Assembly (NCBI GenBank): GCA_022592435.1
Contig: JABYQS010000099.1
Span: forward strand, 62,001-126,000
Length of the DNA: 64,000 nucleotides
Direction: 5' to 3'
Source of the DNA: Cerioporus squamosus
Taxonomy: Eukaryota; Basidiomycota; Agaricomycetes; Polyporales; Polyporaceae
Positions 1 to 12,000 of the stretch are shown here, piece by piece (position 1 is the stretch's first letter; each line of letters begins with the position of its first letter). The notes beneath the pieces were generated by a model, which saw only the letters and a program-made list of their open reading frames with translations, did no database searches and was not told where the DNA came from. The translations under genes were made by a program, and so were the position numbers.

Positions 1-461
1 TGACAGTGCATGCGACAGCCTTGGTTTGGTCTACGAGGTACTCCTTCAGACGGATCCGGAGGCCGAGTGGGAGGAGGGCCGAGGAAGGCCGGGAGGATTA
101 AATACGTGAGAGAGAAGCGCTTCTTGTATTTCTGAAAATACCCTCCTCCTCCTCTCAAGGCAGTGCAAACTTACATATATGTTCGCCCGACGGGTCGCAT
201 GGTTACCAAGGGCAACCACTGTGCACAAGGTGGAAGCAGTGCACTGTTCACAACCACGATTCAACGGCAAATTGAAGCCATTGGAGCCTATGGAGGGACA
301 AGGCATGGCAGGTTCACAATCGCACACATGTAGTCGAGGCTCATGCATAATGCACTCCCACTTCCGCCGTAGTGGGACCGTGCTCGCGTGAGCTGTCGAT
401 CAACTGACAATCGTGAAGCATTCGAAGGAGTGACTGCGCGAACTTTCGACTATCAGCAGTG
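1..461. other. No gene recognised
   Basis: Only short overlapping ORFs occur here and none resembles a known family. The stretch probably holds the 3' flank of the cofactor C gene that ends at 462. Confidence 0.5.
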
Positions 462-1696
462 TTATCCCCGCAAAGGAAGTAATTCAGACAACGCGCCCTT
501 GACGTCGTCCACGTCGTTCAATGGCCACCTGTCGTCGCGAATCGCAGCCTCCTCTGGCAGAGCGGACCAGTTGGGCGAGGGTGTTGCGCGGATATGAGAG
601 AAGTCCTGCACGGCCAGGTAGTTGCTCTTCGACTGCTGCACGGCCAGAGCGATCAATCTCAGACAGTCTTGCGGCGACACGTCCTGCTTGAGATGAACGC
701 ACCGTGTTGTTAGTATCGCTCGCAGGGGGACGCCTCAAGCACGCCGGATAGTCGGCGAAGCGGATCGCTGAGCAGTGCTCGATGATCGGGTTCGAGGCGA
801 TGGAGATGTACACGTCCACCTGCGAAGACGTGTGCATCCGGAACTGTGTTCACGAACGGACAGGATCAGTCGGCGTATCCCTCAGCTCAGCATGCGCGGT
901 GAGGACCGACGTACCTGGCGGCTCCCGAGCGCGATAACGCAGTTCTTCATGTCGTGGAGGAGCGCGCTCCCAGTGATGACCGGCAGCACGAGGACTGTGT
1001 TCGACAGATTTCTGGCATGGAGGGCGGTGAAGGTTACGTCTGCGTTCGGGCCAGAGGGGAGGAAGTTCACTATGCAGTTGTCGAGGTCGGAGATGGTCAG
1101 ATCGGATGCGGATGACCATGGGATCGAGAGAGATGATAGCGTCAGGTAGCTGTGGGAGTGCCCTGAAATAGAGAGCCCGGAGGTCGGTGCTGATGCCTGC
1201 ACCTCTGCGGGCGGTGGAACAGCCGGTGGGGTACTCTGCGTTGACCCAGCGGCAGGAGCTGGTGTAGCAGCTTTAGCAGCCTTTCGTTTGAATGCGAACT
1301 TGGTCTTTGGCGCTGCAGCAGTCCGGAGAGACTCAAGTTGGCTCTCGAGATCCTTGAGTTGCTAAAACGCATAACGTCAGCAATGCCACCCCAAACTTGA
1401 ATGATAACCACCGTCGGACTCACCTTGTCGACTTGTCGTTGATCATAGCTCGGGAGGAACGCAATCGCGTCCGAGAACTCCTTCCTCAGCCTCGCAATCT
1501 CCGCAGCGACCTTCTCAATGGTAGTAGTAGTGGCCGAGCCAGTCCTCAGAGACTCCAACTGGCTTGTAAGCTCTGCCCGAGATCGCCATCGTTCAGCCTC
1601 AGCAGGCGGGAGCAAAGACGGGAGACGCCGACCAGATATCGCAGCCTGGTTTCGCGCGTGGTACTGCTGCGTGAGCTCCTGGTTCGTTTCCGACAT
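462..1696 (-). CDS. Tubulin-folding cofactor C (TBCC)
   Basis: Tubulin cofactor C acts in the cytosol on the cofactor D/E-bound alpha/beta-tubulin complex and stimulates GTP hydrolysis, releasing folded dimer. The first exon (start MSETNQELTQQ) encodes a charged helical N-terminal region typical of the spectrin-like TBCC N-domain. After an intron near 1423-1361 a linker rich in Ala and Pro leads into the C-CAP/beta-helix domain, seen in the order DLTISDLDNCIVNF, LVLPVITGSALLHDMKNC, HTSSQVDVYISIASNPIIEH, CSAIRFADYP and finally NYLAVQDFSHIRATPSPNW, all family hallmarks. About four exons and about 350 residues, normal for the family. The last intron (near 715-690) has a good branch site (ACTAAC) but no GT donor in the right phase, so that border is uncertain. 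The identification of the family is secure. Confidence 0.88.
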
Positions 1697-1957
1697 CCTC
1701 AGCCTGACAAGTTAAGTATCTTTCGAACGAGCTGGGTGGCGAGAAAGAGCGTCGACTCAGGGAGGACCGTCACACTGACAGTCGCCGTCGGTGTCACCGG
1801 ACGAGCACGTCACGACGTGACCTTGGTGTACTCGGGCGCGCTCAGCGGAAGCGCGAGATTGCAGGCTGCCTCCTCCCTCCATCGCGGCACCTGCGACGAC
1901 CGTCCCCACTTCACGCTCACACACCTTCCCTCTCACATATTTCAAGCACGACCCGCC

Positions 1958-3232
<1,275 letters not shown>

Positions 3233-4215
3233 TCAGCTGTGCTCCTGCTCCTCCCTGACACGCGCTTCCAGGACTTCCGTCAACCTCGCCGCGAGCCCCT
3301 CCGTGAGCTGCAACACGCCGTCGGACGTGGCTATACGATACGACGGCATGGGCTGGTAGGTCTCGGCCATGATCTGTGCGCATAGACCCAGCGTCAGCGC
3401 TTTCTTAGCAGGAGGGACGGTCAGGACTCAGAGGCGCGGCTCGGTGCTCACCTCTCCGTTCTCCACTCGGACGGACGCGATGATGTCGTCGGGGTCGCCT
3501 ATACGCCCGAGCGCGGGGAGGTTGCGGTTGTCTGGGATGCGAGCGTGTGAGCACAGGACGCAGGGCTACGGAGGGGCGCAGAACGATGCGCATACGCACC
3601 GTGTATGTGCATCCAGCCCTCGCGCGTCTGGATCGCACCGTTCTTCTGCACCTCGTCCGCGCCGTCGCGCAACGCCGCCTGGAGCGCCTCGTGCAGGATG
3701 TCGCGGAAGCGTTCTGTTCGTCCGCCCGAGGTCAAAACCACGTCGGCGTACGTACAGTGCTACGCACCGTTCTCCACAAAGTCATTCAGCCCCGCACCGT
3801 CTCCCTCCCCGCTCGCGGGCAGCCACCCGAGAACGGTGGCGGACAGTATCGAGGGGGGCGGGGTCGGCAGGAAGGAGAGCGCGAACACGGGTGTGGTCGA
3901 GGACAGCGCGGTGGGCGGGGTGTAGAGGTGGTAGAACAGGTCAGGCCGGTCGGGGTCCGGGAAGGACTGCACGGCGCGAGCGTGGTTGTGCTGTAGGGGT
4001 TGCGTTGACTGTCTTCTCCGCTGCGACCTATGCGCATGTGCTGGAGCGATGCGCGCGGGACGAAGGTGCAGAGAGCGAGAGGAACTTGGAGGGTGGACAA
4101 CTGCCTGGTTGGCGGCGGGTGTCTGACGTTGACAGCGGAGGCTTGTGCTGAACGAGAGAAGGGGTCGCCCGCTGGTGAGTCTGGGGAGAGTCTTGGGAAG
4201 GATGCGCAGAGCCAT
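3233..4215 (-). CDS. Conserved fungal protein of unknown function, probably mitochondrial
   Basis: I cannot assign a function. The exon chain gives one continuous protein of about 250 residues. It begins MALRILPKTLPRLTSGR, rich in Arg, Leu and Ser and lacking acidic residues, as in a mitochondrial presequence. The middle has SFPDPDRPDLFYHLYTPP and PVFALSFLPTPPPSIL followed by VLGWLPASGEGDGAGLNDFV. A 54-nt intron joins VEN to ERFRDILHEALQAAL. The next segment ends EGWMHIH, followed by DNRNLPALGRIGDPDDIIAS and the C-terminal MAETYQPMPSYRIATSDGVL. These blocks look like those of a conserved but unnamed fungal protein family. The second ATG (4215) is preferred over 4239 because it directly precedes the presequence-like segment. 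Confidence 0.7.
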
Positions 4216-4691
4216 ATGGTCAAGGAGCGTAGGTACCAATAAGAACGAGGTGGTGGTAGTCGTGCTTCAAGTTCAAGCTGCAGGCAAGCGCGCGGCTACA
4301 TGAGGGTGACGAGCGGGAGGCCAATGGCAAAGTTGTAGGTCAAACCCGACACAAGCTGTACTCAAGCACGACGCCATGCATACTAAGACGATTATTACAG
4401 CTAAGACGATACCGGGCCCCAGACAGAATTGGTTTCCCGGTTTCTGCATCGTCAACTGAAGGACGGCTGGCGCGCCATGGACCAAATGAGCGTGTTGGGT
4501 TACGGAGGATTATGTACATTCGGCGCGGTTATCATCAAGAAGTCCAAGTCCAAGACACCATCGCGGATCAGAGGTACGAGAGCCAATATACTGTGGAGTC
4601 GCCGTCAACAACTGCGCGCTCTCTCGATGACGGAATGAGACTACTTACTCACAGAACACAGACGAGTATGGGTATAGCAACGCCGGAGACC
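4216..4691. other. No gene recognised
   Basis: This stretch lies upstream of the preceding minus-strand gene and downstream of the cysteine-rich ORF. It should hold the promoter of the former. I see no family-like ORF or RNA gene. Confidence 0.45.
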
Positions 4692-5081
4692 TCAGGAAGT
4701 GCTCGGAGGCGGCTTGTCAGACATGCTATTCCTCGCTGCAGGCTGCGTGTTCACAGCGGGCGCATCAGCAGCCTGACGGGCGGCGAACTGGTCGTCCTCG
4801 TCAAAGGACTTGTTACAGCAGGAGCCACAGCATCCCGCCTGCCTGTTGGTGGTCGTGCCTGAGCCGTACGCTTCTGTGGACACCGTAAGCATGTACAGAT
4901 CTGCTATGGGCAAACCTCGGACATACTCGAGAAGCAGTACATGTTCAGGGACTCTGTACATGCGATACCTGCAGGTGAAGTTGGTGAGCACAGACGCAAC
5001 GGTAGTGCGACACATGGGTGACTTACAGCATCCTCCACAAAGGCCTGCGCAACAATAGTCGCAACCTGAAGGATCACTCAT
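4692..5081 (-). CDS. Small cysteine-rich protein, unknown function
   Basis: The ORF starts MSDPSGCDYCCAGLCGGCC and ends SMSDKPPPSTS. Read straight through it is 129 codons. The first part is followed by a perfect donor (GTAAGT), and an acceptor later rejoins the same Cys codon to TTTNRQAGCCGSCCNKSF, so the spliced form is about 73 residues. It has four CC pairs, an acidic patch (DEDDQF) and an Ala/Pro-rich tail. No secretion signal or membrane segment is visible. Pairs of adjacent cysteines in a short cytosolic-looking chain suggest metal binding or palmitoylation, but this is only inference. The inferred intron of about 170 nt is long for this genome, so both forms are possible. It is the only credible coding unit between 4.2 and 9.0 kb. 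Confidence 0.45.
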   Translation of the reverse strand: MSDPSGCDYCCAGLCGGCCKSPMCRTTVASVLTNFTCRYRMYRVPEHVLLLEYVRGLPIADLYMLTVSTEAYGSGTTTNRQAGCCGSCCNKSFDEDDQFAARQAADAPAVNTQPAARNSMSDKPPPSTS

Positions 5082-8000
5082 GTCGAAGGTCGTAGAGGAT
5101 ATTCGTAGGACTGAGGAAAGAGCGGAAGGTGAACCTAGAGGTAGGTCGCTGGGTGGAGATGGATCACAATAGGACCCGCGGTGACGACACGCCCTAGGTG
5201 AGTGGATCCGAGAGGCGGTGTCTTTGACAAGTAATGACAGCTATGTACTTCCCAGCTGCACGTTTGGAAGAGGATAAGGACCCAGAAGAGCTTCACATAC
5301 AGCCTGAACCTGGAAGTCGTAGTACGTATTCCCGTTCGGTGGCGGTGAGGAAGGCTGCACAGCTCCCGCGTGACTGGGCTCGGGCCCACATCGCCGCCAC
5401 GAGGCTTAGCCACACCCTCATCGACGACTTGCCTTCCTCTTTCCTCGGCGACCAGCAATACTCAGCGCAGGCGAAGTCTTGGAAGTTTCAGTTTCAGGGG
5501 AAGATGACAATAAGGCCGATATGCTCGGCGCGATCCATGACTCGGAAGCGCCGCGTGTTGCGGTCGACGATGGTCCTCCATCTGCCTCTTCTACTCGTAA
5601 ATTCTCTAAGCTGACCTGATACTTATTCGGTCCAGCTTCCTGCTAGACCGAATCTGCACAGTGCACACAGTATGTCACGAAACGCTCACCGGTACGTTGT
5701 GGACGATACGACCTCGCGAGCTGCTTGAACTGCAAGTTGCCTCAAGTGAGTAGCACCTCGTCCCCCATGCCGTCATATCCTATGGCTCTGATGCTGGAAG
5801 TGACAGGCCAGTAAAGGTGTGACCTCACATGCATCAGTTGTTGGGGCGCAAATATCGGCTCCCGCAATGCCCGTCCCACTCAGCCGGAAGCCCGGGCTGA
5901 ACACTTGGTACTAACACTGCACCCCGAGTGACAGCACGGCATGAGCATACGATCACAGGGTTCTCAGACTCACGACGTTATGTGTCCAGGTCACCGAAGT
6001 CCCAAGTGTACTCACTCTCCTGTCAGTGAGTGCAGAGTCTGGCGACACACCAATGGCTTGCTGCACTGTACTAGTATATCGCCGAACACATACGCGGCTT
6101 GTCGGCATCGCGGACATGTCTACATGACGGAGGAGCACATTGGCTTACGAACAGCTGATAGTCGCAGAGGGAAAGTACGTGCGCCGGCACACAAAAGGCA
6201 GAGGGTTATATGATGATATATCCTCGTACGGCATGATACCACGTTCCACGGGCCACTGCGCAACTGCCAACTGCCAACCGCCAACACCGTGATAGATGCA
6301 TTGTTTGTGCTGCGACGCGTGTTATCGGGGAGATGTTGACTAACATCGGGAACGGCGCGAATACGTGTCCAGTACCTGTCGCCACTCAGGGTGTTGCATA
6401 TGATCGGCTTCGGGCCGCTGTACTGCATAGTACAAGGTTCCTGTGCATACGGGCGGTCCAACATGTGAGCGTCGACCGGGCGGCGCTTTCTTTGAGCATG
6501 ATCTTCGAAATGCCGGGACGCCAGGTAATCTTTCCTATGATCAGCATACATAGGTCGTGCTGCGAACACGCACGTACTGCGAGCAGGGACAGCAAGCTCG
6601 CTGCGTGGGCGCGCCTCGATAGTCTGAACCTACGGGTTGACGCTGGTATCCGAACGCGCTCAGGCTGCGGGGACTGGCCGCTTTCTTGACAGGAAATTGT
6701 TCGTCGGCAGCTCGGTAGGAGATACATCTGTTAGACATCGGGGGAGTGTGCCCGTGGGTGGCCGTGTGTCCACGATGATGACTACGCGGGGGAAGATCCA
6801 ATTGGCATCGCAAGTTGCGCGGGATTGTGTCCCTGTGATGAATGATCGTCAGCTTCGAAGGCAGGGAAGCCTCGCTCAACGGAGGGACTCACAAGCGCAT
6901 ACACCACAATAGCCGCTGAGCTTTCACCGAGCAGCCCCTCCGAGGGTATGGTGCCGACTACGCATCCCGGCGCATACGCTGGTTGGCAGTGGCGTGTCGT
7001 TGAGCGTGCAAAGAACGCACGGAAAAGTCGGGACTCTCTCGCATGGGGGACTTGCTGCCCGCGAAGGTGCCTGCGGTATTCTTGGAACGCTTACAGCGTC
7101 AGAATCATGTCACAATTCGCCATGACATATGATTCTTGCAGACATCGTACGAGGAGCGTCCACTTGGCGCAGAACACTGACAGGCTTTGGGGTGCAGGGT
7201 TGTCCTCTGTATCTGTTCGTTGGGGTGAGTGGCAGTGACGTGCTTGACAGGAGGATTGAATGGATCGTCGCACATCGTTGGACAGATAGAACGCGTACTT
7301 ACTAGCACATGATTGTTCAAGAGACTGTGCAGGAGCCTGAGGGCGGTACACGTCTATTCGTTGGGGTGAGGATGCTATGGATTTGTCCGCAAGGAATGGA
7401 ATGGATCGTCTTCAAATTGGCCGCTCCAAGTATTCCTGTTGGGGAGGGCGGTGGTTCGCGGGCAGGTTGAATGAATGGACCGTCATGGCGGCAAGAGTTC
7501 GATGAGCGGCATGGACAACAAAGAGCGCGTTATATGCATGTGATACTCGTAACGTCCGAGGGAGCCATTCTATAGCAAGTCTTGCAGGACACGAGGACCT
7601 TGAAGTTTGACCAGAACACAGCTGGGTTGGACTCGGATTGCAGATTTGGGTCGCCAACTTGAAGGAGCATAACAGACAAGAGTTTGCAACGCTGTATCCT
7701 CCGCATTTTTTGCCGTTTCTTCACTCTGATCATGTTAGCGCATTCATCCGAGGGAGTAGAGGTACTCGTTTGGTACTCGTACATGGCTACGGCCTCAAGC
7801 GTCGGGACGACGTACGAAGCGCCCGAGAGCGGGACTAGTACTAGCAGACGCTTAGCCACAGCGGAGTTTAAAACGTCATCAAACCAGCAAACCTGCTGCT
7901 GTCTGGGCTCTGGGCGATTAACCTCCCTATGCCTCGAGTCACGGCCCCTGAGAGAGAACGTGGGCTTGAGGTCTGTGCCGCGCGTTAGCAGCAGCGATGT

Positions 8001-8939
8001 AAGTACTGGCAGAAGGACACCCCCTCGCCCGCTGCTTTGTTTGTTTAGCGTGAGGTCGCGGCAAGTCGCATGATAGCTGTCGTCGACGTCGTGTTCTGTT
8101 GTCCGACTATCGGAGATCTCTCCGGTGAGTAACCGTAACCCGCGGAACTCAAATGTAGGGATGTACTTACTCATCCGGGGCCCGGGGATACGACAGATCA
8201 CGGTGTTGCTATGTGTTGTGGCGCGAAGCCTGGGCATTCTGGCAACTGCGAAAGGTTAGTAAGTAGTACATAAGTACCGTCGTTCTGCGTGTTGAACACG
8301 CCATCCGCAGCGCAGTCAGTCCGAGAAGTGACGCAAGCCGAGGGTTGTGGGCGGCTTGATCCCGAACCTTCCAACACCCTTGGCGAACTTCATCAAGACT
8401 CAAGTTTCTGTATGTTTGCTCGGAGTCGGGACAATCACTAATACGACTTACGCAGTCCACTAACAGCATCCGGAGCCCGGTGAGTCCGATATAGTGAGAT
8501 ACCTTGGCGATCCGAGATTCTCGGGTGCCCGTATCGGGGCGTTCGCGTCAGGCCGTGCTGCGACTGTCGACATGGTGTAAGCGTTATTGCAGATGAAGCA
8601 GCTGGCACTGTGGTGAGTCCCACCGTGCAAGGATGGTGTGTGTGGGAGCTTCTTATTTGCGATTTTGAACAGGAGATTGGAGGAATGGACAGCAAATGAA
8701 CAGCGATTCGACAACTAATAGTCGAATTCGCAGAGAGATCGATCTTGTCAGCAGCCCACGTTATCACATGCGGGGCGAGCGCATGAAGTGGTGCCTGCAG
8801 CAGCAGCCAGGGGATTTTGATTGCGTAACGGAGCTGATCTAGTCGAGATCGTAACTTGGACGCGTAAGAGCGGCAGGGCGGGCGGCAAATCGTCCTCCGC
8901 TGTCCGGATGTGTCCCATTGGAGGAGGCTGCCATGTCAG
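5082..8939. other. Gene-poor 3.9 kb region
   Basis: Many ORFs of 60-235 codons overlap on both strands. None shows conserved blocks, plausible intron chains or recognisable domains, and the longest (7530-8237, minus) reads as random composition. No terminal inverted repeats, reverse transcriptase or transposase motifs were seen. The segment may be decayed sequence or a long regulatory region upstream of the PDR transporter. Confidence 0.4.
7209..7490 (+). repeat. Three degenerate direct repeats
   Basis: The motif TTGGGGTGAG or a variant, followed 35-45 nt later by GAATGGATCGTC or a variant, occurs at about 7210, 7357 and 7430. Spacing is irregular (about 147 and 73 nt) and the third copy has drifted (GAATGGACCGTC). 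Function is unknown. Confidence 0.35.
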
Positions 8940-8945
8940 CCGCGG
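8940..8945. promoter_or_regulatory. CCGCGG palindrome upstream of PDR transporter copy 1
   Basis: CCGCGG followed by A lies about 93 nt before the start codon. It matches seven of eight bases of the yeast pleiotropic drug response element (TCCGCGGA), which is bound by Zn2Cys6 factors. The same CAGCCGCGG string lies upstream of the paralogous transporter. Use of the element in this fungus is inferred. Confidence 0.35.
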
Positions 8946-8962
8946 AAAGATCGAAGAGACTC

Positions 8963-8968
8963 ATATAT
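8963..8968 (+). promoter_or_regulatory. TATA-like box of PDR transporter copy 1
   Basis: ATATAT lies about 70 nt upstream of the ATG at 9038. It would set transcription start just upstream of that ATG, which argues against the more upstream in-frame Met. Confidence 0.4.
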
Positions 8969-9037
8969 CCCGCCTTTCCGAAAGCATACCCCACCCACTT
9001 TGTGGTCCCTCCCCGTCCGCTCGTTCATCCGCACACC

Positions 9038-12000
9038 ATGGCTGCTGACCCCGCTCAGCTCGAGTCTCTCGAACAACGGGACACCGTCCCCGAGCTTCCC
9101 ACTGCTTCCCATATCGCTGGTGCATACGGTCAAGCGGCCATCCACAACCTTCATGAAGAGCACCGCGACCGCGGACAGTCTGGAAGTGCCCCCTCCTCAC
9201 CCGTAGCGCCTTCGCAAGGCCACCCTTTAACACGCCAGATGTCGAGCAGTTCTCATGTAGACATTGGGTTTTTCGACCCACAGGGCGTGGAGCAGCTCCG
9301 TAGGACGCTCTCAAGACAATCAGAGACCCAGTCGCCCCGCGTCCCCCACGCCGGTCCAAAAGGACAAGCTGAACGGCAGAGCACCCACTCTGGTTCGACA
9401 GACGAGACGCTTTCCGGATCGAATGACGGTCCGTTTGACTTCGAAAAGACGCTTAGGAATCTCATCAAGAAGTACGTTTCCTTGTTCAGGCCTTCATATG
9501 TGTACCGCTGACTCTCTGCATAAGGCTGGACGAGTCTGATATTAAGCGGCGCGAATTGGGAGTCGTGTTCCAGGACCTCCGGGTGGTCGGAGTCGGAGCG
9601 TCAGCCTCGTTCCAAGAAACGCTCGGGTCGGCGGTGAACCCTCTCAATATTGTCCGCAACATCCAGGGAGTATTGCACCCGGCGACCAGGGACATTCTGA
9701 GCGGGTTCGATGGCGTTGTGAGGCCGGGAGAGATGCTCTGTGAGTGACACTCATTCCGTTGATGATTTTCCGGTACTTACTCGGCGGCGTTGCGCCTGCA
9801 AGTGGTTCTCGGGCGCCCCGGCTCAGGATGCAGCACGCTTTTGAAGGTTCTGTCAAATCAGCGGCAAGAGTACCATCGCATCGAAGGCGACGTATGGTAC
9901 GACTCCCTCAAACCAGACCAGATTGAGAAGCACTACCGCGGAGACGTCCAGTACTGCCCTGAAGACGACGTCCACTTCCCCACTCTCACCGTTGACCAGA
10001 CGCTCCGCTTTGCGGCTACCACGCGGACGCCTCGCCGCCGTCTTCACGGGTCTCGCGATGAGCATGTTGATCGCGTAGTCGAGGTCTTGGAGACCGTGTT
10101 CGGTCTCCGGCACGTCAAGGACACCCTGGTCGGTGACGCATCCATCCGTGGTGTGTCCGGTGGTGAGAAGAAGCGTGTCTCGATCAGCGAGGCACTCGCT
10201 ACTCGCAGCTTATTGAACTCATGGGACAACTCGACACGTGGTCTTGAGTGAGTTTTCTTCCTCCGGTGAACCAGACGATTTGTACTAATCATACCAATCA
10301 TAGTGCTTCCACCGCCCTCGAGTTTGTCCAGGCCCTCCGCATTGCCACTGACATTGCCCGGCAGTCTACCATCGTTGCCATCTACCAGGCGGGCGAGCAG
10401 CTTTACGAGCACTTCGACAAGGTCTGCGTCATCTATGAGGGCAAGCAGGTGTACTTCGGACCGGCAAACCAGGCGCGCCAGTACTTCATCGACATGGGTT
10501 ACGAGCCTGCTAACCGGCAGACCACTGCCGACTTCCTTGTCGCAGGCAAGTAACCCTATCTCTTCAGGTCGCTCTCGGTCGCTGATCTTGTGGGATACAG
10601 TTACGGACCCGAATGGACGCATCGTCCGGGAAGGATTTGAGAACCGTGTCCCTCGGACGGCAACCGAGTTCGTCGAGTACTACCGGAATTCCGAGATCTA
10701 CCGTGCCAATCGGGAAGACATGTCCGCGTACCACGAGCAGTTCGTTGGTAAGCCGGAGCGCGTTACTCATTACAAGCAGAGCGTGAAGGCCGAGCACGCG
10801 AAGCATGCGAACAAGAAGAGTCCCTACATCGTCTCCATCCCCATGCAGGCGCGCGCACTCATGCGCCGGCGGGTGCAGATTATTCGTGGAGGTATTGCAG
10901 CGCAGGTGATCCAGCTCGCATCGTTTATCATCCAGGCTATCATCATGGGTACGGTCTTCCTGCGTCTGTCCGACACCACGCAGACGTTCTTCTCTCGGGG
11001 AGGTGTCCTGTTCTTCTCCCTTCTCTTCGCGGCCCTGTCGACCATGGCGGAGATCCCGGCTCTCTTCGCGCAACGGCCTATCGTGCACCGGCAGTCTCGC
11101 GCGGCGATGTACCACCCCTTCGTCGAGGGCCTCGCGCTCACATTGGTCGATATCCCCATCACGTTCGTTACCCAAGTCGTCTTCGGCATCCTCATCTACT
11201 TCCTCGTCGGTCTCCAGCAATCCGCTGGGCAATTCTTGTAAGTATTGCTCGTTGTTTGCTCGGATTCTGGGACTGACGCGCAGTGTAGCATCTTCTTCCT
11301 GTTCTCGTTCACCAATACGATCACGATGAAGGCGTGGTTCCGAGCCCTCGCCGCGGCGTTCAAGAGTCCTGCGCCTGCCACCGCCGTCGCCGGTCTCAGC
11401 ACGCTCATCCTTGTGCTCTACACCGGTTATACCATCCCGATGCCGTACATGATCGGCGCACTCAAGTGGATAACTTGGATCAACGTAAGTTTCGTCCACC
11501 ATTGACTTACCGTTCTGTCTCACACCTGCTCGCAGCCGCTCCGCTACGGGTTCGAGTCGCTGATGGTCAACGAGTTCCACACGGTCCATGCGCAGTGCGC
11601 TGCCTTGGTGCCCCAGGGACCCGGTTACGAGGGTATCTCTTTGGCGAACCAGGTCTGCACGACGGTCGGCTCGGTCCCGGGATCTAGCACCGTCGATGGC
11701 AACAACTACGTTGCGTTGTCGTACAACTACACGTACAACCACCTCTGGCGGGTGAGTACACGAGTATGCTCTCGCTTCTCTGAGCTTGAACTTGACATGG
11801 TTTGCGCAGAACTTCGGCGTGCTTTGCGCGTTCGGTGTCGGCTTTATCAGCGTCCTGCTCTTCCTCACGGAGATCAATCAGAGTCTAGCTGGAGAGTCCA
11901 GCGTCATGCTCTTTAAGCGTGGCTCCAAGTCGGACGTCATCAAGGCTGCTGAGAAGGAGACCGCGGCTGATGAGGAGAAGGGCCCCTCGAGCTCGAACTC

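Noticed and set aside
7095..7140. Inverted repeat AGAATCATGTCA..TGACATATGATTCT
   Set aside because: The arms are short and unequal and no gene or terminator role is suggested; it is likely chance.
10564..11877. A 437-codon ORF on the minus strand
   Set aside because: It is the antisense shadow of conserved exons of PDR copy 1 and has only charged, low-complexity composition.
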